From the NCBI GenBank assembly GCA_040905905.1, contig JBBDQN010000014.1, positions 1 to 10,012 of the forward strand: DNA of 10,012 nucleotides, in the 5' to 3' direction. Positions 1 to 7,400 of this stretch are shown one piece after another (the stretch's first letter is position 1; each line of letters starts with the position of its first letter). Under the pieces are notes generated by a model. It saw only the letters and a program-made list of their open reading frames with translations, searched no databases and was not told the origin of the DNA. Origin of the DNA: JAICND01 sp040905905 (GTDB lineage Bacteria; Actinomycetota; Acidimicrobiia; Spongiisociales; ZC4RG35). Both the position numbers and the translations under genes were made by a program.

Positions 1-396
1 GAACGGCGGATACCGGTCGCCTGGGCACCGGTCGGTGATGGCTGGGGGTTGGTGTCGATCGAGGGGGTCGTGGTTGCCGAAGCCACCGTTCCCACTCTGG
101 ATCTCGGTCATCTGGACATCCCGATCGGCCCCGACCCGAGCGCCCACGCTATAGGGGGCCTGGTCTTCCTGGCCGAGTTGGCTCCCCAACCTGGCATCGC
201 GGTGGTGGTCCGCCAGGAGGGTCAGGAGTTGTGGGCCGACGTGGCTGGAACCCTGGTCCGGCTGGGACGGCCGATCGAAATGGAGGCCAAAGCCCTGGCC
301 CTGGTGGCGCTGTTGGGCGAGGGGATTCCATCGGGGTCAACGGTCAATCTGGTGGCGCCAACCAGACCGGCAGTGGTCCCCCCACCAAGCGGGTAA
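1..396 (+). CDS. ftsQ: Cell division protein FtsQ (DivIB family), C-terminal part, truncated by window start
   Basis: The reading frame is open from base 1 and ends with TAA at 394-396, giving the last 131 residues. FtsQ/DivIB is a bitopic membrane protein whose extracytoplasmic part helps assemble the septal peptidoglycan machinery with FtsB and FtsL. The visible part starts in the middle of the extracytoplasmic beta-domain (ERRIPVAWAPVGDGW) and runs to the segment ELWADVAGTLVRLG, followed by an alanine-rich helix and the strand STVNLVAP, which resembles the family's C-terminus. It ends in a proline-rich tail (RPAVVPPPSG). The POTRA domain and membrane helix must lie upstream and are not seen. 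Position directly ahead of ftsZ is the usual actinobacterial order and supports the call as much as the modest sequence likeness does. A TTG at 49 in the frame is internal and not a start. Confidence 0.85.
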   Translation, partial: ERRIPVAWAPVGDGWGLVSIEGVVVAEATVPTLDLGHLDIPIGPDPSAHAIGGLVFLAELAPQPGIAVVVRQEGQELWADVAGTLVRLGRPIEMEAKALALVALLGEGIPSGSTVNLVAPTRPAVVPPPSG

Positions 397-504
397 CTCT
401 CAAGTTCAACCTGAACCTTAGGAACCCGGGGTTTACAGCGGGCGGACAACTCTGTAAACCTCTACCTCACCTTTCGGTGGTTACTTCCCCAACCAGGATC
501 GAGA
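397..504 (+). promoter_or_regulatory. ftsQ-ftsZ intergenic region, likely ftsZ regulatory leader
   Basis: These 108 bases separate ftsQ from ftsZ and contrast with the overlapping junctions that follow. They hold three inverted repeats: GTTCA/TGAAC at 404-416, GGTTTACAG/CTGTAAACC at 430-460, and CACC/GGTG around the loop TTTC at 468-479. A possible ribosome binding site AGGA lies at 495-498, six bases before the ATG at 505. In Streptomyces the ftsQ-ftsZ gap is known to carry several ftsZ promoters, so a promoter here is reasonable. TTTACA at 432-437 is a passable -35 box, but the matching -10 position (TAAACC, 455-460) is weak, so the promoter itself is inference. Confidence 0.5.
430..460. 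repeat. Perfect 9-bp inverted repeat upstream of ftsZ
   Basis: GGTTTACAG at 430-438 is exactly mirrored by CTGTAAACC at 452-460, with a 13-base spacer. It ends 44 bases before the ftsZ start. The spacing would suit either a dimeric repressor or activator site, or a 13-base-loop hairpin in the ftsZ leader RNA. The arms overlap the only -35-like (TTTACA) and -10-like (TAAACC) boxes seen in this gap. Confidence 0.6.
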
Positions 505-1539
505 ATGATTATGAGCGCTCGTAGTTCGTCCCAACCTGCCGGGTATCTGGCTGTTATCAAGGTCATCGGTGTCGGTGGCGGCGGCGTCAACGCCGTCAAT
601 CGGATGATCGAAGCCGGAATTCGCGGTGTCGAGTTCATCGCCCTCAACACCGATGCCCAGGCCTTGTTGATGTCCGACGCCGACGTCAAGCTCGACATCG
701 GTCGAGAGATAACCCGTGGTCTGGGCGCAGGGGCCAACCCGGAGGTAGGTCGAGCCGCGGCTGACGCCCACAGGGCCGAGTTGGAGGACGTCCTCAAGGG
801 CGCGGACATGGTGTTCATCACCGCAGGTGAAGGTGGGGGCACCGGCACCGGAGGCGCTCCGGTGGTGGCCGAGGTGGCCCGGAGCCTCGGCGCGCTCACG
901 GTTGGAGTGGTGACCCGGCCTTTTGGTTTCGAAGGTCGCCGTCGCGCCCTCCATGCCGAACAGGGAATTCAGGAGTTGCGGGAGGCGGTTGACACGCTCA
1001 TCGTCATTCCCAACGATCGCCTCCTCGACGTCGCCGACCCGAAGGCGCCGATGATCGAGACTTTCCGCATGGCCGACGATGTGCTCATGAACGGCGTCAA
1101 GGGGATCACCGACCTCATCACCACGCCAGGTCTCATCAACGTCGACTTCGCCGATGTCAAGACCGTGATGTCCGATGCCGGCACCGCCGTGATGGGCATC
1201 GGGCGTGGTACCGGGGACGACCGGGCCGCGCAGGCAGCCCAACGCGCCATCTCTAGTCCACTGTTGGAAGCGTCGATGGAAGGGGCCCGCGGGGTTTTGC
1301 TGTCGGTGGCAGGTCCGTCGGGGATGACCCTCCACGAGGCGACCAAAGCGGCCCAGACCGTTGCCGCCCATGCCGACGACGATGCCGAGATCATCTTTGG
1401 AGCGATCATCGACGACAACCTCGGCGAGGAGATGAGGGTCACCGTCATCGCCGCCGGGTTTGATCGCAAACGCAGCGGCCGCGGCTTCTCGACCCGCCCG
1501 GTGGACTCGGTAGACATCCCTTCGTTCGTGCAGGGATGA
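505..1539 (+). CDS. ftsZ: Cell division GTPase FtsZ
   Basis: FtsZ is the bacterial tubulin homologue that polymerises with GTP into the cytokinetic Z-ring at midcell. The 344-residue product has the nucleotide-binding start KVIGVGGGGVNAVNRM (19-34), the tubulin signature GGGTGTG (110-116) inside AGEGGGTGTGGAP, and the T7 synergy loop N212-x-D214-F-A-D217, which completes the GTPase site of the next subunit. The C-terminal peptide VDIPSFVQG (336-344) is the conserved tail that binds partners such as SepF. The linker between the globular core (ending near AAGFD, 320) and this peptide is only about 15 residues, unusually short. ATG 505 follows AGGA at 495-498; ATG 511 is a possible alternative start. 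The TGA stop overlaps the pgeF start in ATGA, so the two are probably translationally coupled. Expression is probably set by the leader at 397-504. Confidence 0.98.
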   Translation: MIMSARSSSQPAGYLAVIKVIGVGGGGVNAVNRMIEAGIRGVEFIALNTDAQALLMSDADVKLDIGREITRGLGAGANPEVGRAAADAHRAELEDVLKGADMVFITAGEGGGTGTGGAPVVAEVARSLGALTVGVVTRPFGFEGRRRALHAEQGIQELREAVDTLIVIPNDRLLDVADPKAPMIETFRMADDVLMNGVKGITDLITTPGLINVDFADVKTVMSDAGTAVMGIGRGTGDDRAAQAAQRAISSPLLEASMEGARGVLLSVAGPSGMTLHEATKAAQTVAAHADDDAEIIFGAIIDDNLGEEMRVTVIAAGFDRKRSGRGFSTRPVDSVDIPSFVQG

Positions 1540-2156
1540 TTCGTCCCCGGGCAGGGGTGGCGTTCAGCCTTGCTGCCCAGGGAGACCAACGCCACGACCT
1601 GGCGGCGCGCGCCGGCTTTGCTTCCGAACTCGGAGTCCCGTTCGACTGGGCCGTGGTTCACCAGGTCCATGGACAGCGGGTAGTCGAGGTGGAGGAAGCC
1701 GGTGAGTTTGGTGAAGCAGACGCCCTATTCACCCGTAAGCCCGGGTTGCCGATTGCAGTTTTCACCGCTGATTGTGCAGCGGTAGTGCTGGGTGCCAGCA
1801 GTGCCGTCGGTGTGGCCCATGCCGGCTGGAGGGGAGCCGCCGCCGGGGTGGTCCCGACATTGGCGAAGGCCATGGAGCGGGCCGGAGCGGCTCCACGCTG
1901 GGCAGCGATCGGTCCGGCTATCGGTCCATGTTGTTTCGAAGTGGGTCCCGAGGTTGCGGTCCAGTTTCCTGAGAACGTGGCGTCAACGTCGTGGGGGACG
2001 ACCTCCGTCGACCTGCCCGGAGTCCTGGCCGGCCAGCTCGGCGACCTCGAGCTGTGGCAGGCCCGACTGTGCACCTTTGACAACCTTGGATGTTTTTCGC
2101 ATAGGCGTAACTCTGCCCTCGAGCGTATGGCGGCGGTGGCCTGGTTGCCGAAGTGA
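1536..2156 (+). CDS. pgeF: PgeF/YlmD family protein (peptidoglycan editing factor, LACC1-type purine nucleoside phosphorylase fold)
   Basis: This 206-residue protein belongs to the YfiH/YlmD (former multicopper polyphenol oxidase, DUF152) family. Members act on purine nucleosides in vitro, and E. coli PgeF keeps wrong amino acids out of the first position of the peptidoglycan stem peptide. The three expected metal/catalytic residues are visible: H45 in QVHG, C80 in TADC, and H95 in HAGWRG (95-100). The segment AIGPAIGPCCFEVGPEV and the late motif CFSHRR (186-191) also match. Deviations: TADC is followed by AAV where xPV is usual, and the N-terminus is compact, lacking the usual longer FSTR-x-GGVS region. 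ATG 1536 overlaps the ftsZ stop (ATGA), and the end overlaps yggS in GTGA, so it sits in a coupled operon. The cytoplasmic location is inferred from the lack of a signal peptide. Confidence 0.92.
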   Translation: MIRPRAGVAFSLAAQGDQRHDLAARAGFASELGVPFDWAVVHQVHGQRVVEVEEAGEFGEADALFTRKPGLPIAVFTADCAAVVLGASSAVGVAHAGWRGAAAGVVPTLAKAMERAGAAPRWAAIGPAIGPCCFEVGPEVAVQFPENVASTSWGTTSVDLPGVLAGQLGDLELWQARLCTFDNLGCFSHRRNSALERMAAVAWLPK

Positions 2157-2815
2157 CCCGCGGTCTCGACCTGGTTCGGGCCCGGATCGTCCGGGCGGCC
2201 GGGCGATCCGGGCGTGATCCGGCTGAGGTGCGTCTGGTCATCGTTGGCAAGGGTCAGGACCCCGCCCGCCTGCGGGAGTTGTACGAGCACGGGCACCGGG
2301 ACTTCGGGGAGAACCGCGCCCAGGAGCTTGCCGCCAAGGCCGAGCAGATGCCCGCGGACGTGGTCTGGCACTTCATCGGACCGCTGCAGAGCAACAAGAT
2401 CCGGGTCATTCGGCCGGTAGTTGACTTCCTTCACTCGCTGGATCGGCTCGAACTGGCAGCGGCCTGGATGAAGGGCCCGGGTCTTCCGCCTCCGGCGTTT
2501 CTGCAAATCAACATCGGCAACGAACCTCAAAAGCAAGGGGTGTCGCCCGGGCGGGCGCCGCAGGTGGTGGAAGCGCTGTCCGAGCTGGGCGTGCCGCTGC
2601 TGGGTCTGATGGCGATCCCGCCAATGGCCGACGACCCGGAACGGTCTCGACCCTACTATCGGAAAATGACTGACCTCCTGGCGGATTTGGCCCGCAGCCA
2701 TCCACACCTGACCGAGTTGTCGATGGGGATGAGCGACGACTTCGAGGTGGCCGTCGAGGAAGGTTCTACGTGTTTGCGAGTGGGTCGGGCTATCTTTGCC
2801 TCAACCGAACACTGA
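2153..2815 (+). CDS. yggS: YggS/PLPBP family pyridoxal phosphate homeostasis protein
   Basis: The 220-residue product is a PLP-binding TIM-barrel protein of the YggS/YlmE/PROSC family. It carries PLP but has no known enzyme activity and buffers vitamin B6 and amino-acid/keto-acid balance. K33 in VIVGKGQ is the expected Schiff-base lysine, although the flanking GKG replaces the more usual SKT. Further matches are FGENRAQEL (51-59), WHFIGPLQSNK (72-82), HSLDR (94-98), the Q118/N120 strand leading to NEPQKQGV, GLMAIPP (151-157), and the phosphate-binding end LSMGMSDDF with CLRVGRAIF. The start is GTG 2153, overlapping the pgeF TGA as GTGA, so coupling to pgeF is likely. It ends five bases before sepF. 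The same gene sits between ylmD and sepF in Gram-positive dcw clusters, though its link to division is not clear. Confidence 0.96.
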   Translation: MTRGLDLVRARIVRAAGRSGRDPAEVRLVIVGKGQDPARLRELYEHGHRDFGENRAQELAAKAEQMPADVVWHFIGPLQSNKIRVIRPVVDFLHSLDRLELAAAWMKGPGLPPPAFLQINIGNEPQKQGVSPGRAPQVVEALSELGVPLLGLMAIPPMADDPERSRPYYRKMTDLLADLARSHPHLTELSMGMSDDFEVAVEEGSTCLRVGRAIFASTEH

Positions 2816-2820
2816 GAGCC

Positions 2821-3444
2821 ATGGGTTCGATTTTTTCCAAAGCAATGGTCTTCCTGGGGTTGGTAGACGAGGATGCATCAGATCCGTCCGACCAACGCCT
2901 GGCTGAGAACGACCCGCCGTCGACACGTCGATCACAACCGGCCCGCCGGGCGGAGCCCGAAGAGTGGGACGATGACCAACGCCGCAGCGAGTACGCACGT
3001 TCCGAAATGGGTCGCCGTATCGAACCGAGACGAGTCGAACCGGTGACCAGGGTGGAAGGGCGCCGGGTCGAGCCGCCGACCGGCAGCAACCGGGCGACCT
3101 CCTATCGTGACGCCGCCGATTTCGAACCAACCCCGGTTCGGGCGATACGTCCCTCCGACATTCAGGCGGATGTGCTGGTCATCGAGGAATTTGGTGACGC
3201 TCGCATCCTCGCCGACCGGGTGCGCGATCGCGTGCCTGTGGTGCTCGACCTCCGCCAGACCGATCCTGACTTGGTCCGGAGGGTCATCGACTTCGGAAGC
3301 GGTCTCATCTACGCGCTCGACGGGACGATGAACAAAGTGGCCGAAGGGGTCGTGGCCGTTCTGCCCCCGCGGGTAGTGTTGAGCAGGGAAGAACGGCGGC
3401 GTCTGGCACGGTTGGGTGTCTATGACCTGCCGGAGGATGAGTAG
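2821..3444 (+). CDS. sepF: Cell division protein SepF (FtsZ membrane anchor)
   Basis: SepF binds the FtsZ C-terminal tail and membranes, and bundles FtsZ; in Actinobacteria, which lack FtsA, it is the main Z-ring membrane anchor. The 207-residue product begins with an amphipathic membrane-binding helix (SIFSKAMVFLGLVDED, 3-18). A charged, disordered linker of about 90 residues follows, and then the SepF (DUF552) domain from about 113 to 205, with DARILADRVRDRVPVVLDL, RRVIDFGSGLIYAL and the end ERRRLARLGVYDLPED. The linker holds three RR-[IV]-EP copies between residues 65 and 86. I chose ATG 2821 over an upstream in-frame codon at 2770 because the amphipathic helix begins there and because 2770 lies deep in yggS. 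The gap to yggS is five bases and the ribosome binding site is weak (GAGAG at 2814-2818), so it is probably co-translated with yggS. Confidence 0.97.
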   Translation: MGSIFSKAMVFLGLVDEDASDPSDQRLAENDPPSTRRSQPARRAEPEEWDDDQRRSEYARSEMGRRIEPRRVEPVTRVEGRRVEPPTGSNRATSYRDAADFEPTPVRAIRPSDIQADVLVIEEFGDARILADRVRDRVPVVLDLRQTDPDLVRRVIDFGSGLIYALDGTMNKVAEGVVAVLPPRVVLSREERRRLARLGVYDLPEDE

Positions 3445-3462
3445 AGGTCAGGTCCGCGCTGA

Positions 3463-3714
3463 ATGGGCATCGTCTGCACCGTTCTCAATATCTACGCCCT
3501 GTTGATCCTGGCATGGGTCATCTTGTCCTGGGTGCAGGTGTCGTCGGTCCATCCGCTCGGCAAAGTGCAACTGTTCCTCGACCGCATCATCTACCCCGTG
3601 ATACTTCCTTTGCGACGAATCCTTCCTCCGTTGCGCCTCGGTGGGGCCATGATCGACCTTTCTCCCCTCGTGTTGTTGTTGGGTTTGCAACTCCTCCGGC
3701 GGATCATCTGTTGA
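3463..3714 (+). CDS. yggT: YggT/YlmG family small membrane protein
   Basis: This 83-residue protein has two hydrophobic segments (about 5-24 and 64-80) around a conserved polar loop, the standard YggT/YlmG layout. The family signature is clear in LDRIIYPVILPLRRILPP, followed by GGAMIDLSPLVLLL. The family is tied to division or chloroplast/nucleoid distribution phenotypes and has no known enzymatic activity; I infer a membrane role near the divisome from its position between sepF and divIVA. ATG 3463 is preceded by AGAGGTCAGG at 3443-3452, a good ribosome binding site. It begins 18 bases after sepF, in the same operon. The gene ends at TGA 3712-3714, before a 63-base gap that may mark the operon's end. 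Confidence 0.93.
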   Translation: MGIVCTVLNIYALLILAWVILSWVQVSSVHPLGKVQLFLDRIIYPVILPLRRILPPLRLGGAMIDLSPLVLLLGLQLLRRIIC

Positions 3715-3718
3715 GCGA

Positions 3719-3738
3719 GGTCCTTGGCCTGGAGGACC
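3719..3738. repeat. Inverted repeat between yggT and divIVA
   Basis: GGTCCT (3719-3724) is mirrored exactly by AGGACC (3733-3738) across eight bases. It could fold as a small RNA hairpin just after the yggT stop. There is no run of T after it, so it is not a standard intrinsic terminator. It overlaps the -35 box of the proposed divIVA promoter. Confidence 0.4.
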
Positions 3739-3752
3739 ACTCCGCGTAATGT
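3724..3752 (+). promoter_or_regulatory. Candidate divIVA promoter
   Basis: TTGGCC (3724-3729, four of six matches to TTGACA) and TAATGT (3747-3752, fits TAnnnT) are separated by exactly 17 bases. Transcription would start near 3759, leaving a leader of about 19 bases with its ribosome binding site at 3767-3770. A separate promoter would let divIVA be expressed apart from the ftsZ operon. It is a pattern match only. Confidence 0.4.
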
Positions 3753-3766
3753 CGTGAGTCCCGATC

Positions 3767-3770
3767 GAGG
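3767..3770 (+). promoter_or_regulatory. Ribosome binding site deciding the divIVA start
   Basis: GAGG lies seven bases before ATG 3778. This supports that ATG over the in-frame TTG at 3724, which has no such site and would add residues not seen in the family. Confidence 0.6.
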
Positions 3771-3777
3771 TGCTTTG

Positions 3778-4485
3778 ATGACTCTCAGTGTTGGCGACGT
3801 AGAAAACAAACAGTTCACCCCGGCGATGCGCGGCTACCACGTGGATCAAGTCGACGATTTTCTCGACGAAGTTGTGGCCACCCTGCGAGCCCACGAGCAG
3901 AAGGTTCGTGACGCCCAGGACCGCATCCGCACCCTCGAGTCCGATCTTTCGTCGCGGGGAAGCGACGAAACCACCATCTCCCGGGCATTTCTGGCGGCGC
4001 AACGCTCGGCCGACGCTCTGATCGCCGACGCCGAGACCGAAGCCGGAAGGATTCGTGGCGAGGCCGAGGTCGAGGCCGACCGTCTCACCGGAGAGCGTGA
4101 CGAACAGCGCAAGAAACTGCTCGACCAGATCGCCGTCATGCGCGCTGCCGTCATCCACCTGCGAACCCGTCTCGGGGAGTTGGCGGGGACGGTCGGGACC
4201 GATGTCACCGCCATGGAACAGGCAGTAGACGCGGCCGAGGCCGGGGTGCTCGAGCCGTTGTTGGCGACGCCTTCCCACATCGATGAGGAGTCCTCCCCGA
4301 GCGAGAGCCCCCCCGACGAGGAGTCAGCGCCGGAGGCGGTGGGCGAGCCCATCGAACCACCGGCCACCAACCAGGCGCCTTCGACCAATCGAGAGGTGGC
4401 GAACATCATTGACGAGCTTCCCAGCGTCGACCTGACCGAAGAAGCACCTTCCCGGGTCAGTTCACGGCCCTGGGAGCGCGGTTAG
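3778..4485 (+). CDS. divIVA: DivIVA/Wag31 family polar and septal scaffold protein
   Basis: DivIVA senses negatively curved membrane at poles and septa and recruits cell-wall synthesis and chromosome-segregation proteins; in Actinobacteria it drives polar growth. The 235-residue product has the N-terminal membrane-binding domain (2-35) with VGDVENKQFTP, then RGYHVDQVDDFLDEV (18-32). Coiled coil follows at about 35-58 and 66-135, with many charged A/E/R heptads such as AETEAGRIRGEAEVEADRL. The tail from about 168 is acidic and rich in Ser, Pro and Glu, likely disordered, ending RVSSRPWERG. ATG 3778 is backed by GAGG at 3767-3770. The TAG stop overlaps the ileS stop on the other strand by four bases, so the two genes converge with no room for a terminator between them. 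Whether it supports polar growth or only division here cannot be told from the sequence. Confidence 0.96.
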   Translation: MTLSVGDVENKQFTPAMRGYHVDQVDDFLDEVVATLRAHEQKVRDAQDRIRTLESDLSSRGSDETTISRAFLAAQRSADALIADAETEAGRIRGEAEVEADRLTGERDEQRKKLLDQIAVMRAAVIHLRTRLGELAGTVGTDVTAMEQAVDAAEAGVLEPLLATPSHIDEESSPSESPPDEESAPEAVGEPIEPPATNQAPSTNREVANIIDELPSVDLTEEAPSRVSSRPWERG

Positions 4486-4490
4486 CTCTC
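4472..4490. repeat. Small hairpin over the convergent divIVA/ileS stop codons
   Basis: GGGAGC (4472-4477) pairs with GCTCTC (4485-4490), with one G-T pair, around a seven-base loop that contains the ileS stop and most of the divIVA stop. No T-rich tail follows on either strand, so I do not call it a terminator; it could still slow polymerase or protect 3' ends. Confidence 0.25.
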
Positions 4491-7400
4491 AACAGCCGAC
4501 AGCTCGACGACAATCTTGGCGCCCTCGATATCGAGGTCGGTGCCGGCCAGGCTCGATACCCGTGCGAAAACGGTGGCCAAGACTTCACTGGTTATATATT
4601 CGAGATTCTCCACGATCGCCACCGCCAGGCCCTCGTCAGTGGTCGCCCAACGCACCTCGATTCGATCGGAGACAGCCAGACCGATCTGACGCCGAAGCTG
4701 CTGGAGGCGACTCACGAGTTCTCGCGCCATCCCTTCGGATTCGAGGGCAGGGGACGAGGTCAGGTCGAAGGTGACAGCAAGATCTCCGTTGGCGGCCACC
4801 ACCATGCCGGGCCCGGCAGTGCGGTCGACGATCACGTCGTCATAGGTCAGCGTGGTGCCGTCAATATCCAGCGAGGCGCCGTTGACAAGCTGTTCGATCT
4901 GGTCTTGGCCAAGTTTGGCGACCAGCGCGGCCAACCTGGTCATCCCGGCTCCCAGTCGAGGGCCGAGGCTCCTGTAGTTCGCCTTGGCGGAGAGGGTCAC
5001 CAGACCGTGGCCCGAGTCGGTCGCTTTGACAGCCTTGACGTTGAGCTCGTCGGCGATGAGGCCCTGATGAGACAACACGGCCCTGATCACCGCTGGGTCG
5101 CGGGTTACGACGGTCACACCCGCCAGCGGACGCCGCACCTTGAGTTGATGCTGCTTGCGGAGAGAGTGGCCCAGGCTTACCACCTCCCGCACGGTGGCCA
5201 TGGCCTGTTCAAGGGGAACGTCGATCAGGGCAGAGTCGGCCACCGGGTAGCTGCGATGGTGGACGGAAGCAGCGGCGGAGCCGTCGAGCCGTGCCACCAG
5301 ATCGCCATATATGTGCTCGGAGATGAATGGCAGCACGGGCGCGACCACCTCGACAAATGTGACCAGAACCTCGTAGAGCGTGGCGAAGGCGGCCAGCTTG
5401 TCGGCATCGTCGTCACCGCGGGTGCGCCAGAAGCGGCGGCGGCTGCGCCGAACGTACCAATTCGTCAAATCGTCGACAAAGCCGAGGGTGGGTGGAACGA
5501 AGTCGTATAGGTAATAACCCTCCATGCGCTGGTTGACGTCGGCGACCAGAGACTGGAGCATCGACAGCAGCCAGCGATCCATCTCCGGTCGTTCTGACGC
5601 TGGGGGGGCGGCTGACAAATCCGCCATCGTGAGACCGTCAGCTTCGGCGTAGATCGTAAAGAAGCTATAGGCGTTCCATAGCGGGAGTAGGACCGTGCGC
5701 ACCACCTCCCGGACTCCCTCCCGGGAAAACCGGAGTGGTTCCGCCCGCAGCACCGGTGAGTTGATCATGAAGGCCCGGAGGGCGTCGGCCCCAAACTCGT
5801 CGAACATCTCGAACGGATCCGGATAGTTCTTGAGGCTCTTCGACATCTTGCGGCCATCCTCGGCCAGGATCATCCCGTTGACTACGCAGTTCTGGAAAGA
5901 CGGTGAGTCGAACAACGCGGTCGCCAGGACATGCAGGGTGTAGAACCATCCCCGGGTCTGGTCGAGGCCCTCGGCGATGAAACGGGCTGGAAAGGTGGCC
6001 TCAAAGCGTTCCCGATTCTCGAACGGGTAGTGGAGCTGGCCATAGGGCATCGAGCCCGATTCGAACCAGCAGTCGAGTACTTCGGGGACCCTCGTCATCG
6101 TCTCTCCACAGTCGGGGCAATCGAAGGTGACCGGGTCAACGAAGTGTTTGTGGAGATCGGTCAATCGGACTCCCGATAGCTGCTCCAACTCGTCGATCGA
6201 TCCGATGCAATGGGCATGGGAGTTGGCGCATTGCCAGACGGGGAGACACGAACCCCAGTAGCGGTTCCGTGAGACCGCCCAGTCGCGGGCCCCCTCCAGC
6301 CAATTGCCGAAGCGGCGCGACCCGACATAGCCCGGCACCCAGTGGATGCTGTCGTTTAGCTCGACGAGACGGTCTCTCATTCCTTCAACACGGACAAACC
6401 ACGTTGGTATGGCCTTGTAGATGAGCGGGGTCCCCGTGCGATAGCAGAACGGATAGGAGTGCTTGATCCGACCCGAGCGGACCAGGAGCTTCTTCTCCGT
6501 CAGCAGGCGGATCAGGACCGGATCGGCGTCCTTGACGTTGAGACCGGCAACTTCCCCTACCTCGTCAGTGAACCGACCTTCGGCGTCGACGGGGTCGACT
6601 AGTACATCGAGCCCGGCCGCTTGCAACGTAAGGAAGTCGGCCTCGCCGTAGGCAGGGGCCATGTGGACCAGACCGGTACCTTCGTCGATGGTGACCGACT
6701 CCGATCCCAGGATGCGGAACGCTCCCCGATCGCGCTCCTCACCGAAGTGCTGGAAGGGTGGGTCATAGGCGGCGCCGACCATCTCTTCGCCCCGGGCCCG
6801 TGCCCCGATCGTGGGAAGAAGGTCGAAGTAAGAGGCAAGCCGGGCCTCCGCCAGCCAATAGCGACCGTCCGGCCAATCGTTCCTGCCGCTGAGGTCGACC
6901 CGGACATAGTCCAGGTCCTCACCCACCGCCACGGCCAGGTTGCCGGGCAAAGTCCAGGGGGTGGTGGTCCAGATGAGCAGATGATCACCGGCTGCGAACG
7001 GCCCTTTGGCTTCGAGCATCTCCAGCCGCACGATGATCGAGGGGTCCTCGGTGTCGCGGTAGTCCATGTTCGCTTCGAAGTTGGACAGGGGAGTGGTGGC
7101 TCCCCAGGAGTACGGGAGCACCTTGAAGTCCTGGTAGATGAGGCCGCGATCCCAGAGCTGGCGGAATACCCACCAAACACTCTCCATGAAGGTGACGTCC
7201 ATGGTCTTGTAGTCGTTGCGGAAGTCCACCCAACGCCCCACCCGCGCTGTCACTCGCTCCCAGTTTTCGGTGTTGGTGGCAACCAGCGCCCGACAGGCCT
7301 CGTTGAACCGATCTACCCCATACTCGGCGATCTGGCGGGGACCGGAGATACCTAGCTTTTTCTCGACTTCCATCTCGATCGGCAGACCGTGGGTGTCCCA

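Noticed and set aside
481..1371. Long open frame on the minus strand opposite ftsZ
   Set aside because: Its translation has no recognisable domain, and it mirrors a highly conserved ftsZ. High G+C coding DNA commonly leaves open antisense frames.
1658..2707. Minus-strand open frame of about 349 codons across pgeF and yggS
   Set aside because: It is antisense to two clear conserved genes, with composition rich in Arg, Pro and His and no family likeness.
3448..4278. Minus-strand open frame opposite yggT and divIVA
   Set aside because: It is a shadow of two recognised genes. Its Gln/His/Arg-rich composition and lack of a start signal argue against coding.
4472..4490. Bidirectional intrinsic terminator between divIVA and ileS
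   Set aside because: The hairpin is short and contains a G-T pair, and no T-rich run follows on either strand.
6621..7355. Forward open frame of about 244 codons inside ileS
   Set aside because: It is antisense to the conserved IleRS catalytic and editing regions and has no family features.
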